Assembly: GCA_019614645.1 (NCBI GenBank)
Contig: JABWDB010000014.1
Coordinates: 6,732,501 to 6,796,500 of the forward strand
DNA from: Stratiolaelaps scimitus
Lineage: Eukaryota; Arthropoda; Arachnida; Mesostigmata; Laelapidae
DNA length: 64,000 bases
Direction: 5' to 3'
In this document: piece after piece, positions 1-13,326 of the stretch
Layout of the letters: each line of letters begins with the position of its first letter
How positions within the stretch are numbered: position 1 is the stretch's first letter
The notes under the pieces: generated by a model
Databases searched by the model: none
Seen by the model: the letters and a program-made list of their open reading frames with translations, nothing else
What the model was told of the DNA's origin: nothing
Program-made: the position numbers and the translations under genes

Positions 1-31
1 ACACAATTTGACGAATTTTCAAACTAGCTAA

Positions 32-3000
32 CTAGGTGACAGGTTGCTGGGACGGAGTTGCTATCGGCTGGGTAGGAGAAGGCACTGCCGGGGTGCTGGG
101 AATGATGCTGTTATTGGTGGAAGCCGAACTGCCACCGCCGCTGCCGGTCGAGCCGACGCCGGCGCCCGCTTCGGTTTTGCTGGCGGAGACGACAGCCGCT
201 TTGCTTTCGCCCGGCGATGACGATCGGGAAACGAGAGCCTCCTGCTCATCGAGGAATTTGTCCATGTAATCTCTGTGTTGAGTTAATGACACAAGCGAAG
301 CCAGACGACAGAACAAGAAACAAGATTCAGTTCGTTAGCCGAACTGACAAGTTATTGCTGGTACAAAAAAAAAGGGGGCAAACGAACGGTGAATCGTATG
401 CAGCGGAAATGTGCTGTATCGAAAATACGCTTTGCTTTTTACTGGATGTGGCTGGCAGGCCAACGTCAGCGACTGACAATTCGATTCAGAGACAACTGAC
501 CCTGAGGACCCCCACAGCTGACTGATCTCATCAATTCGAATAAATGCGACAAACGATTTTCTATAACTCGAAAATCATTCGATATTGCACATTGATACCG
601 GACGTACCCAAGTAAGTGCCGCGTTAGCGGTTTTTCGTCTCATGGTGGTAGTCAGCAATATTAGCATCTAAAACCCATATTCTTTTATTTTAGCGTCGAT
701 TTCCGCTCGTCTCTTTATCACTCACGTTGTGCCGGGATGCAACGCGTATTTTTTCTTTTCGAGTCGCGTTCGAGACGTGAACACATCGTGTCGTTCCGTC
801 TTCTTCCACAGGTAGTAGAAATTGACGAGCTCCTTAATCGATCTCGTCAACACCTTGTTGGCTCGGATGGCGACAAAGTCTTTGCCGTGTAACCGAAGGC
901 CGGCTTCGAAGGCCCGGCACTCGTCTTCGCTCCAGGGCGTCATTTCAGCGTCGCCATTCGCGAATCCTCCACCAGTGCCTCCCTGAGCGCCGGCCATTTT
1001 CTGCCGCCGAAGCGCTTCATCCACAGAGAAGCCGCACTGCTGAAGGAGCCACAGAGCCCGCTCGTCGTCGCGAACGTGGCCACCCATCGGCAGCATCTCG
1101 GAATCGCCACCGTTGATGCCACCATTATTCGCTGAAGAGTTCCTACGGAAGCATTCATTTCGCCGAGCACATTTTATACAGTGAAGTTGTCATGACCGAA
1201 CGTCATGGAAACGATGGATTTTAGGTAGTCATTTGATCATACACCAGGAGTCGTGTGTGCATTGTACACAACAACAACGAAACAGAGAGAGAGAGAAATG
1301 TCACGAATGTGTTATGTTGCGTATTGTTGTAATTCAAATCTCCACCTACCACTTGTCGTAGAAGTCAACGATTGTTTGATCGTCGAGGCTCCCTGGTTCC
1401 CATTGTATCGTATCTTCATTCTCATACGGGAGCGCATCATCGTATGAAGCTAGCGATTCTGGAATATCTGCCTGATAACTCGAGCCCACCTGTAACCGCA
1501 TCGCAACAACAAAAGTATTTTGCTAATTTAGCAAAATTAGCTAGAGGACGTCACTGGGACGAGACTTTACTCAACTTCATTATATGTACCGATATTTTTG
1601 TTATTTCGATCAATCTTCTCGCACGAACGACAATCGGATTCTAAAATAATTGATGACGCAATATTATATTCCACCAGCCGATGGACACTAACTTGACGCG
1701 GTAGTCTCTTTCTTAGAGTTGAACGGGCAATTATGGTTGTCACAGGGAATAGTAAAACATCTTGATGATAAATAATAACCTTTGTGGCATACTTGATTTA
1801 TAGTTCAGGCCATGATTCAAAGACAAGATTAAAACAGCACGTTGCATTTGCAGTGCTGTGATCCTTACTTGGATAGTTTTCCGCCAATATTGCTCCTTGT
1901 GGAACTCTTCATCATCCTCATCATCCGTCGTTTCACGTGACCCCGCTCTGCAATTGATCGCAGATGAGAACAGTTGAGCAATATGAATAGTTAATAGTTA
2001 TGCCAAAATGAATACAGTGCACACCTTTATTTCTATCGATGGCAAGTCACGTCGATGGAGTTACGCATATTATATTATTGTCACATGGCGCATCGGTTTA
2101 GAGTCAAATCTGGCTCATGTATAAACATCTATTAATAACTGCACACAGAAGAATTAGTGAATAGGTGTTACACCTTGAAATGACGGCTAATTTATAGCTA
2201 AACACCGCCATGGGAGGCTATCATAGGAACACACTTTTTCTCTACGTGTTAGCCATATAAGTTTGCAGGCAAATAGTTAATGATATCAAAAAAATTCTTC
2301 GAAGTGGCCTTTCTGCTCTCCGATGAGTTTAATATATTGTTAACATGAATTTAACCTGTTGTTATGATAACGACAGTGATGCGAATATTGCCGCTTCCAG
2401 TAATAGGCCGCACTGTAAATATACTAACACACGATGAGACACATCTTTGTCACTATTATTTTGTTTCGAGAACTAAGCGTTGTGACAAAACTGCAGTTCC
2501 GATAATAAACCAAACTTTGTATTGTCTTGTATTAACCGGCTACCTGAGTAGTTGGGCTGTTCGCGAAGCCCTCGTGAGCAGTTTATGTGAGCTAGGTGGC
2601 TCTTTCTTGTCCTTGATTAAAAGATCCTTCAGTTCCTTTGAATCTTTCCCTAATCCGCCTCCTATTCCATCGATGTGATCTTTAGATATCTCTTTGGATT
2701 CACCATCCGCATCCGCCTCATCGTTATCTGTCTCCTCGCCCGAAGACGATGCGTCAGCGCTTCCTAAAAGGCCATAAATATTCAAGCTCAATGGGGCGTT
2801 TCATCAACTTAGATATCAATATTTCAGTCAAAGGTGTCATCATAAGAAACGGATATTGATCAAAGTAAATGTCAGATTGCGGTTTAATTTTCAAAGTGGT
2901 TGGGGGCTACTTAACTTAATTCCTACTCGCTGCTTGTGTTGCACCAGAGACTTGTTGCGTTGTATAATTACAGACCCGTAAATATATCACAATTGAATTG

Positions 3001-5335
3001 AACTGCTGCTGTTACATTCAGTGCCCTCAAACATCGTTTTGTAACTAGATTTGATAAATGAATCCTGACCTCCCACGTGAGATGGTGCACGAAGAGTTTG
3101 CTGTGGTGCCTGATCGGCCCTATAGCCAAACATCTCCTTAAGTTTGTCGATCGGCATATCCTGTTCGTTTCGTAGGAGTTCTAGTTCATCCTCATCATCG
3201 CCGCCATCGATTTCGAGCGCCTCCTCCTCGGCCATTGTTCGTTCATCGTCGAAGTCGTCAACCATCATCTCAGCCGTTGGCTCGAAATCGCCATCGCTGT
3301 CATTGCCTGCAATTGAGGTAACAGAGAATAGATAAAATAACACAAGTCTCACGAAATGGATTATTAGGCAAGACGACAAGCGGGTAGTTGCCATGAAATA
3401 GGGGCGAATATAACATTATTTTCGAATAAGTAACAAAGTTCACTCAGCGATCGAGTCAACATTAGCCAAGTACGGGTTTGATGATGTTACTATTACAAAT
3501 GCATACGAATGCAAAAGTATACCTTCAACTATTTGTGGCTCAAACCAATAGAGTAAACTAGTTCTCCATTGTACAAAACACAACGACGTATATCATTTGC
3601 TGTTAAAAAAGGCCACCATGCTCATCTGGCACAAATCCTCAGATAGTCGTATAATATAATATCACCCGCGCCCATTTAAGAGCAGAGCCGGGCCTTTTCC
3701 CAGGTTGAATCTTTAATTATTACCCAAGCAACGAAACGAAAGTTGTTGCTCGATACTGGCCAATATTTAGGCTACGTTTGTCTGCTTAGCTCCTATGTAA
3801 GACTGCGTCCGTTATTTACATCGATAATTGGCACGATCATGCGCGAAACACTTTGTCTATGCTCACCATTCTGACGATGTACAGGGACACAGCACGTCAC
3901 CGTTGCTATCTCGAAAAAATATGGACAAAATGTAATAACAAACAGGGCAGAAAGTTGCTACACACTTTCTTGGGGATTAGAGTTGAAGGCAAACTTATGA
4001 GCATGACTCAATTCTGGTTCGGCTAAAGCCACGTATGAATACTAGCAAGCTGCAATAATAGCAACACAATCATATTTATCCAATATCGGCGTCACCGCTT
4101 ACTGCTGACACACAGGAGACTCAGTTAGAGTATACTAATTGGTGTTCATGAAAATCAATCGAATTCAATTGATGACGACAAAAATACAGTTCAAAAGTAG
4201 AACACCACTCACCATTATTAGTTTCGGCTGGCGGTTTCCCCTGCTGCAAAAAACAAAGAGAAGTCAAAACGCACACAACAACAGCATCTGTGAATATGTT
4301 TCTACTAGATGGATAATAGCTTCGATGATTGTTTGCGTTTCATTTGTCGATCCCGCCGTGGCGGCATTATATCCGTAACTTTAAACTTTACTTAAACAGA
4401 GTCTACAGTAGTTCGCCGTAGATCGATTACAAAGTGGAAACTCCCGACTGAGCCGGATCATGACTCAAACACCACAGCAGCGATACTCAGTGGCCGAGAC
4501 CCCCTCTCCTAGTTGGTCATCCACCAACATCTCACCGCACTCTACCGACCGAGACGTAAGCGAGACGCGGCCGTTCCATCAAACCCGAGTATGACGACCG
4601 CCTCTGCGACTCTTACGACTCATTGGAAACACAACCAACAACACCCTCGCCGCTGCCGCCGGCGTCGTGTCAACACAACGTAATGCAGTGTTCCACTAAA
4701 GTGGCGCGCCACAGTCGAGGTTCAGAAGTTCTCCAATTCGTTCCTCCAGAGGCGTTCGCAGCAATGCGGACAGCGTGTCTTACACATGCATGAGACGTGA
4801 ACAGTGATGGACCACTAGCGTGATTGCGTTAGCGTGAACAGTAGCGATGGAGTGCTCGTCGGACCTGCACACAGTACGCGGTCTTAGATAAGACCAACAG
4901 CTATCCACCGAGACTGCCAAAGACTGCTAATCCGGAGCCGGCTTCGGGGCAAGCCCAGAAAGGAGTTAGCGCGCGAAAGTCGTCACGCAAACATCGAATT
5001 GATCTGGAATTTTGTGTAAAGCACACCCGAGGGCCATCTGTGTCGGGTGTGCAGATGTCCCCGCAAAGTGGTCAGTGTTCGGATCAATTAGAAATTTCGA
5101 GCCGTCTCAGTTAGAATCGATCTCCGGGAAAATGTCAAAAGTGTTCTGTTAGCGGCGGTGTTCGGGTTCACTGACGATTGTGGCCGGGTGGATGGCCATG
5201 ACACGGTCAAAAAATAACTCGTACGGCAGCAGCTAGAGACACCGATCACTTCGAGGTGGTAAGGTGGGCACATTTAGTGATGCACATTAAACAAATTGCA
5301 CAAAAACTCGGAAAAACTTGACAAACCTCCGCCAT
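32..5335 (-). CDS. MIER1: MIER-family transcriptional corepressor (ELM2-SANT), complete, 8 coding exons
   Basis: Coding exons on the minus strand are 5335-5327 (Met-Ala-Glu), 4243-4213, 3306-3070, 2763-2544, 1947-1869, 1489-1350, 1142-726 and 272-32. All junctions have GT donors and AG acceptors. The lengths sum to 1374 nt, giving 457 residues in one frame. The order is an acidic N-terminus with the family DFDDERT motif and the MPIDKLKEMFGY segment, then an ELM2 domain from about residue 190 (YWRKTIQVGSSYQADIP), then a SANT domain at about 309-360 (WSEDECRAFEAGL ... FYYLWKKTERHDVF). After the SANT comes the family HPGTTDYMDKFLDE block and a Ser/Gly/Pro-rich tail. MIER proteins bind HDAC1/2 through ELM2-SANT and repress transcription in the nucleus; that role is family knowledge. 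The start is chosen because MAE matches the family N-terminus and the phase-0 donor fits. The product is somewhat shorter than human MIER1. The donors of the first exon (gtttgt) and of the exon ending at 3070 (gtcagg) are weak. Confidence 0.93.
2376..2532 (+). repeat. Dispersed repeat, copy 1
   Basis: This stretch of about 155 bp matches 44847-44997 in the same orientation at roughly 70 percent by eye. Shared blocks include CTGCAGTTCC, TAATAAACCAAAC and TTGTATTGT. It lies in a MIER intron and ends about 11 bp from the splice donor of the 2763-2544 exon. No terminal inverted repeat or coding capacity is visible. It is probably an old non-autonomous element. Confidence 0.6.
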
Positions 5336-5450
5336 TCTGATGTTGTTTGTTGTGATGTTGATGGCGAGCTGTGAATGATCTCTTCGGGTTAGCTGTTTAC
5401 TTCAACGGCGGACGACGGCGGGCGATCCGGGAGGTCGTCGCGCGGGTACT
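5336..5450 (-). promoter_or_regulatory. Putative MIER 5' UTR / promoter region
   Basis: Immediately upstream of the MIER start codon the sequence becomes CpG-rich, with repeated CGACGGCG-type motifs at about 5404-5446. This contrasts with the AT-rich DNA on both sides. It is the natural place for a transcription start, but no core promoter element is clear, so the assignment rests on position and composition. Confidence 0.3.
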
Positions 5451-6211
5451 TTTAAAATACGATAATTGATGGTGTCATGCAAGACGTGTGTGTGTGTGTG
5501 TCTTGAACGTGCTGTATGATTTTCTATAGGGTATTACAAATGTATGCAAGTTCGTTAATAAATCTAATGTTGTTTTATTTACATATATATATATATATAC
5601 ATATGTTGACTTTTGTAAGAGTGAAATGGCCGTATTTTACACCGTAGCGTTTTCGAGTCTTTCAGAAAAGAAAAAATCGATTTTATTCCTATTTCGTGTG
5701 TGTGTGTGTATATGCGTGGTTCAAGAAACTCATCATCGAGTAAAACGGCGAGAAGGGCAATCGTCTTAACATATGGTGAACAAAGGGAATCCTTCAAGTC
5801 TGCATGCATTGGGAATTTCAATTGCTCAACGTTGCTATCCAGGCGTAATGATATACTGTGCAAGAGTAATATTTCCGATTTTTGCCAAGGATCCCATTCA
5901 TTTATGCGATGGAACGCCACGAACTTAATGCTAGAATACTGTTGTTGGAGATCTCATGGTGAACATTTGCAATGTCGATCGCAGAGCGAATTTCCTTCGT
6001 GGTGCTCATCTACTGGATTCTCCTCTCGAGTATCACAGAAAATAAATACAGGGGGCTGAGCACGGGAATAGCACACCGGGGTTTTATGCGTTTTGCAAAT
6101 CTCTAGATGTGCCCGTGAACAATACATGAATCCACAATATATATATATATATTTGTGTGAAACGATTTTATTTAAGTTAAATGTTCGCGTGGCAGTTCTG
6201 TAGAAAACATG

Positions 6212-6254
<43 letters not shown>

Positions 6255-8519
6255 CTTGATTCTATCGTGTCTCTTTCGATTGATCTGTCACGTTGTTTTC
6301 AATTTTTCAATTCAAATGAAGTTTTTGATCGAGCTGAAATTTGACAATCGCTTCAGTTCTTGGTAAATTACAAGAGATAACCTGTTTGGAACAAGTATTT
6401 TAGGTGCACGCGGCAAATACAATCGACCGTGCACTAAGTACGTTGAGAAAATCAGCAAAGACCATGCTGAAATGTGATAAGTAAACCGGACTAGATGACG
6501 CTAGCGAGCCTTTCGACGGTCTCATCATTCGCTTGCTATTTCCCTTATAGTTTGACCAATATTGTGTATTTAGACCTATTACTTTAGACCTATATTGGGT
6601 ATCTTTAGGTTATTTAGACCGCCATTGTGATATAGGATTTATTTGATCAGTTCACTAACAAGAGTCAAACGTTATTTTAAAAATATTTCGCGTCCATTTG
6701 TATTTCGAAATGTATACATATATATATATATATATATTTGGAAATGTATATATATATATATATTAGGATTTCGGTTATTCCAAGTATCACATAGTTTAAG
6801 AACACGTTTTTAAACACAGACCGTCTCTGAATAAGATCTATAATACAAAATAAAAATTACGGTAATATAAATATGGTCATGTATTTGACAGGATCGAATG
6901 CCACTATATATGATTCACACGAGGTCGTCGGACGTTGTCGCATTTCGATTAACTTGTTATTCGTCCGTTATCGATAAGTAGACACTCATTTGGGCCAAAG
7001 CCAGTGGTTCGTACGTACCAGTGGTTGACGTACAAGTCGCATTACTTTTCGATTTGTTCACAACTTTCTTTAAATTTTCGTACTTTCAAGCGTGGAAATG
7101 TCTCCGTGAGCCTTTTTTGAGATCGCTGCATAAAATGGAATATTCTGGAAGTATCCGAGATTCTTGCCTCCCAGCAGCAAACGTAGTGGCCGGCAGCATT
7201 TTGAGCCAACCGAACATGTTTACCTCGGGACCGACGTCATTTTCATTTGTCCTGCTTTTTGAGCCTGTTTACTTCGGAGGGGCAATTCTTGCAGTTCAAA
7301 TCGATACCACCGTAAATGTGTGTGATTATTATACCTACGTATTTTACATCTTAACTAAGTAGAAGTATTCTGTGGGATATATCCTCTGATCTTATTCCAG
7401 TGCAATTGCATGGGGTGAAACTTCTATGTTCGCTCTGTAACTTGGTAACAGTTCAGTGTAGGTACCATATCATAGGCACTATCCGAAACTGCCAGCGCCC
7501 ACAACCCGTCCGGTCTCGGACTTTGAGTTCAGAACGCGGTCAAGGATCAACAAACACAAACTGAAAGCCAAGGGTGAACTCGGAAATAGTTCGTGGTTGA
7601 AAAAAACGAGCCTGTTTGAGTAGGAAAGCCCATAGAAGACATAAAATCCCATAATCGCAGTTGATAAAGTGAGTTATCTTATGCTTGACACTGGTGTCTT
7701 GTGAGACACTTGGCTTGTAACCACCTCCCCGCCCCGTTTGGCCGCGCTCAGTATTTTTAAACGTTTCAGATGCATTGAACACAGTTAACCGTCGCTTCCG
7801 GAAATTAGAAAGGCCATGTTATCGGCGAAGACCACGAGATCTGGAAACTGCTTTAAGGATTAAAGTTGGTGTTGATTGGGGATGACGTTTGCGTTGAACT
7901 TGAGTGGATTAGTCAACCTCTATTATAATCTAGCTCCACCATCCGGATCAGCTTGCGACTCCAAGGGCTTTTACGATCTATCACCTTCTGCTGGCTCTGC
8001 GCCCTGTGGGCTGGTTTCGCGCGGTGTCGACGCGTCTGCGGTGCCTGTAAAAACGTTTTAGGTGGTACGATGTGTGACTAATCTTGTTGTTGTTTTTTGC
8101 TCAAATACTGTGTATATGTTCAGAAGTTCTTTATACAAATAGCTTCGCACTTGTGTGAGTGAACCAATATTTATCTAAATATATATAAATGTATATATAC
8201 ACACGCTTTATTCAAATGTCAAAGTTACATCACAATCGTGTAACGTCGGCTCGCAAATACAACAAATATTACAAAATTCAACCTGTGCGTTCTTGAAATT
8301 CGAGAGTGACGGCCAGCCCGTTCACACACGGTAACATGTAAGGCTATGATGTGTATCCTGATGTTATCAGGACATGCCTATTCGCCACCTGGTGAAACAC
8401 ACAAAACGACCTTGCTTCCGCGATATGCATGCACTCATTTGTATGTACTCTGTACAGATGGAATTATATGTCTCATCATTGACACTGATCCGCATCCAAA
8501 TGACAACTCTCTTAAATAC
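5451..8519. other. Non-coding stretch between MIER start and duplicated exons
   Basis: This is AT-rich sequence with (TA)n runs near 5584, 6140, 6211, 6717 and 8180. Short open frames occur on both strands, for example 5579-5920 and 7021-7362. They lack splice or family support, and I see no recognisable gene. If the upstream exons are used in a MIER isoform, this would be intron. Confidence 0.5.
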
Positions 8520-9167
8520 CTACTGTGTTCGCTGCTGGTTGAAATTGTTCGATTCGCGTCAAACCCGAACATCTCTTTGAGTTTGTCGACTGGTATGTCT
8601 TGGTCAGTTCTCAAAAGTTCCAATTCGTTTTCATAGCCATCTCCGGCTGCGCTTTCAAGGAGAGCTTGTTCATCCTCGCGCAGGGTCGCCTCGTCGTCTT
8701 CAGCCTCCTGAGCCATCATTTCCGCTATTGGGTCAAAGTCTTCATCGCTGTCATCGCCTTTTATTATGAAAATAAAGCGCATTAGCAGAAGTGTTGTCAA
8801 GAAATAAACGTCCGACAGTAGAAAGGCACAGACCAGTACAAGGCCATCACTACACATACACTTTTTGGATCGGTGGGCCAAAGATTCTATTATATATATT
8901 TATTTGATACTAGAGAAAACAGAGCTATTTATCAAGATAGGTCGGTAGGATGAACACAAAATCGACGATCGTTGAGTTCAGTGAAATTTTAGTGACGAAT
9001 TTCGTTATCGATAATTGTGAAAATGAGGAGATGCCACAGGGCAGTAACTGGCCTCGACGGCTCACACACATAAACGTGGCTTAATTTCTACCTAGGACTT
9101 GTAGATATATCTAGGCCAGAGAAACACGGCACTTACCTTCAATAGTATCAACGTGTGGCACATCTTG
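8520..9167 (-). CDS. Diverged duplicate of two N-terminal MIER exons
   Basis: Exon A' (9167-9137) is 31 bp and exon B' (8757-8520) is 238 bp. They match the regular MIER exons 4243-4213 (31 bp) and 3306-3070 (237 bp) in size, phase and sequence. The join gives GDDSDEDFDPIAEMM, then ELELLRTDQDIPVDKLKEMFGF, which parallels the regular copy. The reading frame is open and both ends have good splice sites (tttacag acceptor, gtaagt donor, gtattt donor), so it is not obviously dead. The family DFDDERT motif is altered to EAEDDEAT. Exon B' ends in phase 2, one base longer than its twin. It therefore cannot join the next MIER exon (2763) in frame, but it can join the ELM2-start exon at 1947. It could be an alternative 5' end of MIER or the remnant of a tandem gene copy. 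No separate ELM2-SANT exons were found between 5.4 and 8.5 kb. Confidence 0.8.
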
Positions 9168-10352
9168 CTGTAAACGAGAAGTCTAAAGTTAACATGTCGT
9201 CGAAAATAGGCTGTATAAACACTTTTATATCTCTGGGGCTGACTTCATCTCCGTGTTTAATAGACCGTAAATTAGACGAGTCGGGTGCTGAGGAGTTATC
9301 GTAAAATACGACATTTCGTTTACTTAAAAATACTGTTTTCTTATGTGAATAACTTTGGAGACTGCCAACAGTTGAGCCCGCCGCTGGTACTACATTTTCC
9401 GTTGCGACCAGTTAAATTCCCATGTACATCTGTCCCACGATGTGAATCCATTTGTTCTTGGTGTAAACGAGCCCAAAGGCAACAGGCCTGAGTTAGTCGC
9501 CCTGCCGACAGTAGAAATTCCTTTCAGGACCACGACTAACCTTATCGGGTTGCAACTTCCTCGGACCCATCAGGCTTGGGAATCTGATAAACTTCAAAAT
9601 TCCAACTCCAAAATCCCAGCACCTCTGGCCGAATGCCTGATCACGTATCAGAGTCCTTTAACTGTAGTTAGCACGTCAAAGTCAGTTGTGGGTTCTGCTC
9701 AGATGTCAGTATTCAGGATTCCGTTTTCACTCTCTCCTTCAGCTGGAAACAAGGAAATCTCATCCAGGAAAACTCCTGACCGTCCGAGGATGTGAATACA
9801 TGAAGTTTCGTCCACTCAACGCACACTAGTATTTCCAGAGGTTACGCCGCGGGCTCTCTACATTGTTTGCATACAGACGCAGCTATGAGAGAGGGCATGC
9901 GGGAAGGAGAGAGGTATATAAATGCGACGCGGGCAATAGGAAGGCATATGCGTTGGTGACCAATGGTGGACGTTCACACTTCGTAGATGAAGTTGATACT
10001 GAGGTCGCTGGCACCGATGCGAATTTCGATTGCAAATGTCTGATACGATTAAATATTTCACAGCTCCTTCAGTGTGGCCTGGAACATGCGAGCAAAGAAA
10101 CACGATGAAAAAAAAATATTGATTCCTTCGTTCATTTGAATCAAACGTACCAAAGTAAATTCAAAGTCGGCATATGGCTGTATACACTTCGCAATTTTGT
10201 ATACGAAAGCCATTAAATGTAAGGTGGGCGCTAAGCCACTCTGTTAACTGAATTCGCCCATCGAGTGTGTCCGAACAACATAGACCGAGAGTGCGTAAAC
10301 TACATGTGTACCCATGCGATTGTGTTGCGATTGATATATATATATATACATG
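9168..10352. other. Non-coding stretch
   Basis: This would be upstream of the duplicated exons on the minus strand. An open plus-strand frame at 9442-9795 and overlapping frames at 9858-10108 have no recognisable domain. A start codon exon for the duplicated MIER exons should lie here or further out, but I could not identify it. Confidence 0.4.
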
Positions 10353-11790
10353 AGCACGACGGCGGGCATTCCACAAGGCTTCATTATGGGACATCTGCTA
10401 TAGAACATTGCCTACGATGATGTTCTTAGCCCGCAGGGATACCCCGCCGGAGTTGAAACCCTTGCACACGCTGACGATCTGGTGGTACTAATAGAAGCCA
10501 AAACGGGCGTAGAACTGGAGATAAAAGCCAACAAGGTGTTCCATTTTATAGAGGAATGGATGGTCGGCGCCGGTCTCGAACTAGCTCCACAAAAGGGTGA
10601 GGCGGTTGTACTGACTGGTAAAGTCCCAGTTGACCATCTAGATTTGAAACTCGCCGGCGAAAGCATCAGAACCATGCAAGGTAGCTAGGTGTACACCTGG
10701 ACAAGGGGCTCACCGCAAATGAGCACATCGAGATTGCTACGACTAGGGCAATGAAAGCAGTTAACGAAATAGCTAAGATCCTTCCAAACATCCACGGGCC
10801 CAAGCGAGCAGGCCGCAGACAGCTCGTGATGTCTGGTTTAGTAAAGCAACGAAAACAAAAAAGAACAGGAAAGCTCTTACGATAACGCAGCGTAAAACAG
10901 CGCTCAGGATTATCCAGGCATACAGAACAGTCAGCACGTCTGCAGCACTCGTGCTAGCTGGTACGCCACCATGGGACCTGGTAGTAGCAGAGAGGCGTAA
11001 GCTTTGGGAGAAAGGTCCGGAAGGCTCAAACGAGACAGAAAGAGAGGCTATACTAAGCGAGTGGCAAAGGGAATGGACAGCACTGCGTAGGGGTGATCCT
11101 GGCGTAAAAAGTCAGGGACCTGATACCGGACATCAAAAAGTGGCTAAATCGCCAGGAGGTCAGATGGACTTCTTTGTGACTTAGGTGACAACCGGGCACG
11201 GAGACTTTCAAGCATATCTCAGTGACTTCAATGTGACACCTCAATCGGGACATTGCGTTCATTGTCAAAGAGAAAGAGACGATGCTCTGCACACCGTACT
11301 TATCTGTCCCGCTCTAGAGCAAGCCAGAGCCCTGGCGGTCCAGAAAGTCGTCCTTCTTTGGACAAGAAACCGGGATATGAGAGCCACAAAACCGCCCATC
11401 ATGCCGAGAACAAATATGAGAGACTTCGTCGAATTTATGTGCAGCTCAAATAGTGGGTGGGAAATAGGTGCAGCGACAGCCTAAGAGGTACTGAACAAAA
11501 AGGGGTGACTAGGGCGCATCAGACTACAAAAGCTCTTGGCGACGGAAAATGGGCGGCAAGATCCTGTAAGAAACAGTTTGACTGGCGAGGAAGGGAACCC
11601 GACGGGTGATCCCGGCCGTTTGATCCGGTGGGCATGCACCGCTTCTACCTACCCGTAGTACTATTCAGCGAAGACCCGGAAGGTATGAGGTCAAGTTTGA
11701 GCGAGATGTGTGGGTTTCCAGAACATCAGAAACCGGGGTTTTAGTCGGCAACACCAGGTGTCGACCTCACCGCATGAGTGGCGAGTCCGA
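10353..11790 (+). mobile_element. Decayed R1/Jockey-like non-LTR retrotransposon, 3' part
   Basis: The plus strand reads through the reverse-transcriptase core: an AGIPQG block at about 10360, then NIAYDDVLSP, then LAHADDLVVLIEAK at 10461. The last corresponds to the catalytic FADD motif with Phe changed to His. After that come GLELAPQKGEAVVLTG and, in another frame, GVHLDKGLTANEHIE, which is a typical R1-clade sequence. The C-terminal part carries VLAGTPPWDLVVAERR and a Cys-x2-Cys-His-Cys finger (GHCVHC ... LHTVLICP, 11249-11310). A TAG at 10401-10403 replaces the conserved Trp of the PLLW motif, and frameshifts near 10685 and 11184 plus an apparent deletion near 10850 show that it is dead. 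The sequence after 11485 to about 11790, including GGGGTTTTAGTCGG, looks like the element's 3' UTR. The 5' part is missing. Confidence 0.88.
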
Positions 11791-12930
11791 TACTGTTCGG
11801 TCCACATTAAATGAGGTGTCCGTTCGTGCCTAACGCATTTCCCCATCTCGAAGAAAAAATATATGTATATTTTGCTGATCTTCTATGGCGTTTATCTAGA
11901 AACAATGACATCACACCTGCATAGATGTTCGTTTATTGTTCCGCGATTACCGCGTCTTTCAGCGTTTCGACATCTTCCTAAGAGAAGCATCTACTCTGAC
12001 TCCGAAGGTCATTCATTGATTGGCATATGGACATTGTGCAGCACACTAGTTACCGCGCCTGTTATAGTTATAATTATTATTGTTAGGTCTGTAATAACCG
12101 TAGTAGTTATTGAAGGCACTTATTCATAGATATATATACTTATATATGCATACATAGCTGAAAGACAAATGCAGTGTTTGTGTGTGTGACGCGGCCTTTA
12201 GTGTGCCTTCGGTGGCTACCAACACTGAACGTCTTTTACCGCGTCTAACGCAGTGCATTGACGACTTGTAGGACAATTAAGAAGTAATTAACGTCTGCAC
12301 CAGCGGTCACCATTATTACAACCGGGCCTCTTTAATCGTGCCTCATGCGTCGAAATAATTTCACTTTCTGAAACACGCCTATGTTCTCAACATAAGGATA
12401 CGACAATAAGTTGATTATAGTTATCATAATCTAGTGACACGCGACTTTGTGACAATCCTACATGATAATCAATCTCATTACGAGCAGTCTAAGGCATAAT
12501 CGATTCGTCCATTATATATATATATATTAGATTCGGAAATACAAGGTCAGTTCGGGCATCTGCTCGTCGAAACATCTTTCAGCAATAAATATAAACAACA
12601 AAACATCCCGAACTACACAGACGCACTGATTGACACAGCCTTCACAGAGGCTGCTGTCAATTCTCACTCGAAGACGAATAAGGTGCAGGGGCCTAGTTTG
12701 GAAGAAAAACAACAGATCGAACACAAACACAACCATCGATTGAAACATTACCTCCTCCAGGTAGCATACAATAGGACTATATCACTCGCGTAAAGGGCTT
12801 CATCGATTTTCGAAGTTTAGTATGCACCGCTTTCATATATGATATGATCATAACATCTATCGATAACTTTGGTACAATCTACCGTAGTGGACAATACTTT
12901 GGCAACAGCTAGGGAATTTATAAGTCATTC

Positions 12931-12963
<33 letters not shown>

Positions 12964-13023
12964 CATCAATATATATTGTGCATCATTGCTGAGACACCAG
13001 CCTGGAACATGCACACAGTAGCA

Positions 13024-13086
<63 letters not shown>

Positions 13087-13326
13087 TGTATGAAATACAT
13101 ATATCCCTAAGTTGGGACATCGTTCTCGCAGGATGAAAGAAGTGCTTCATTGCTTGCACTGGTCATAATTTTGGTAGGAGTTGTTGTTGTATTGCACCTT
13201 GTCCATCGCTCTGTGACACTTATCAAAATGTCCTATAATGTTCTCATTATATTATTTAGCATACAGCGATTGTTTTTTTTTTGGCCACACATAATGCCTG
13301 AGATATTTATTGGTGTAAATGCTTTT
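11791..13326. other. Non-coding, AT-rich microsatellite stretch
   Basis: I see no gene here. The segment contains (TA)n runs at about 12519-12530, 12937-12962 and 13028-13083. The last is about 55 bp and is among the longest in the window. It separates the retrotransposon remnant from the 3' end of the gene at 13327. Confidence 0.5.
13028..13083. repeat. (TA)n microsatellite
   Basis: A nearly uninterrupted TA dinucleotide tract of about 55 bp. It follows a shorter TA tract at about 12937-12962. Confidence 0.95.

Noticed and set aside
5579..5920. 113-codon minus-strand frame with protein-like composition
   Set aside because: No clear splice acceptor or start, a TA microsatellite forms its end, and no family match.
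7021..7362. 113-codon plus-strand frame
   Set aside because: It begins with GTG, has no splice context and matches no family.
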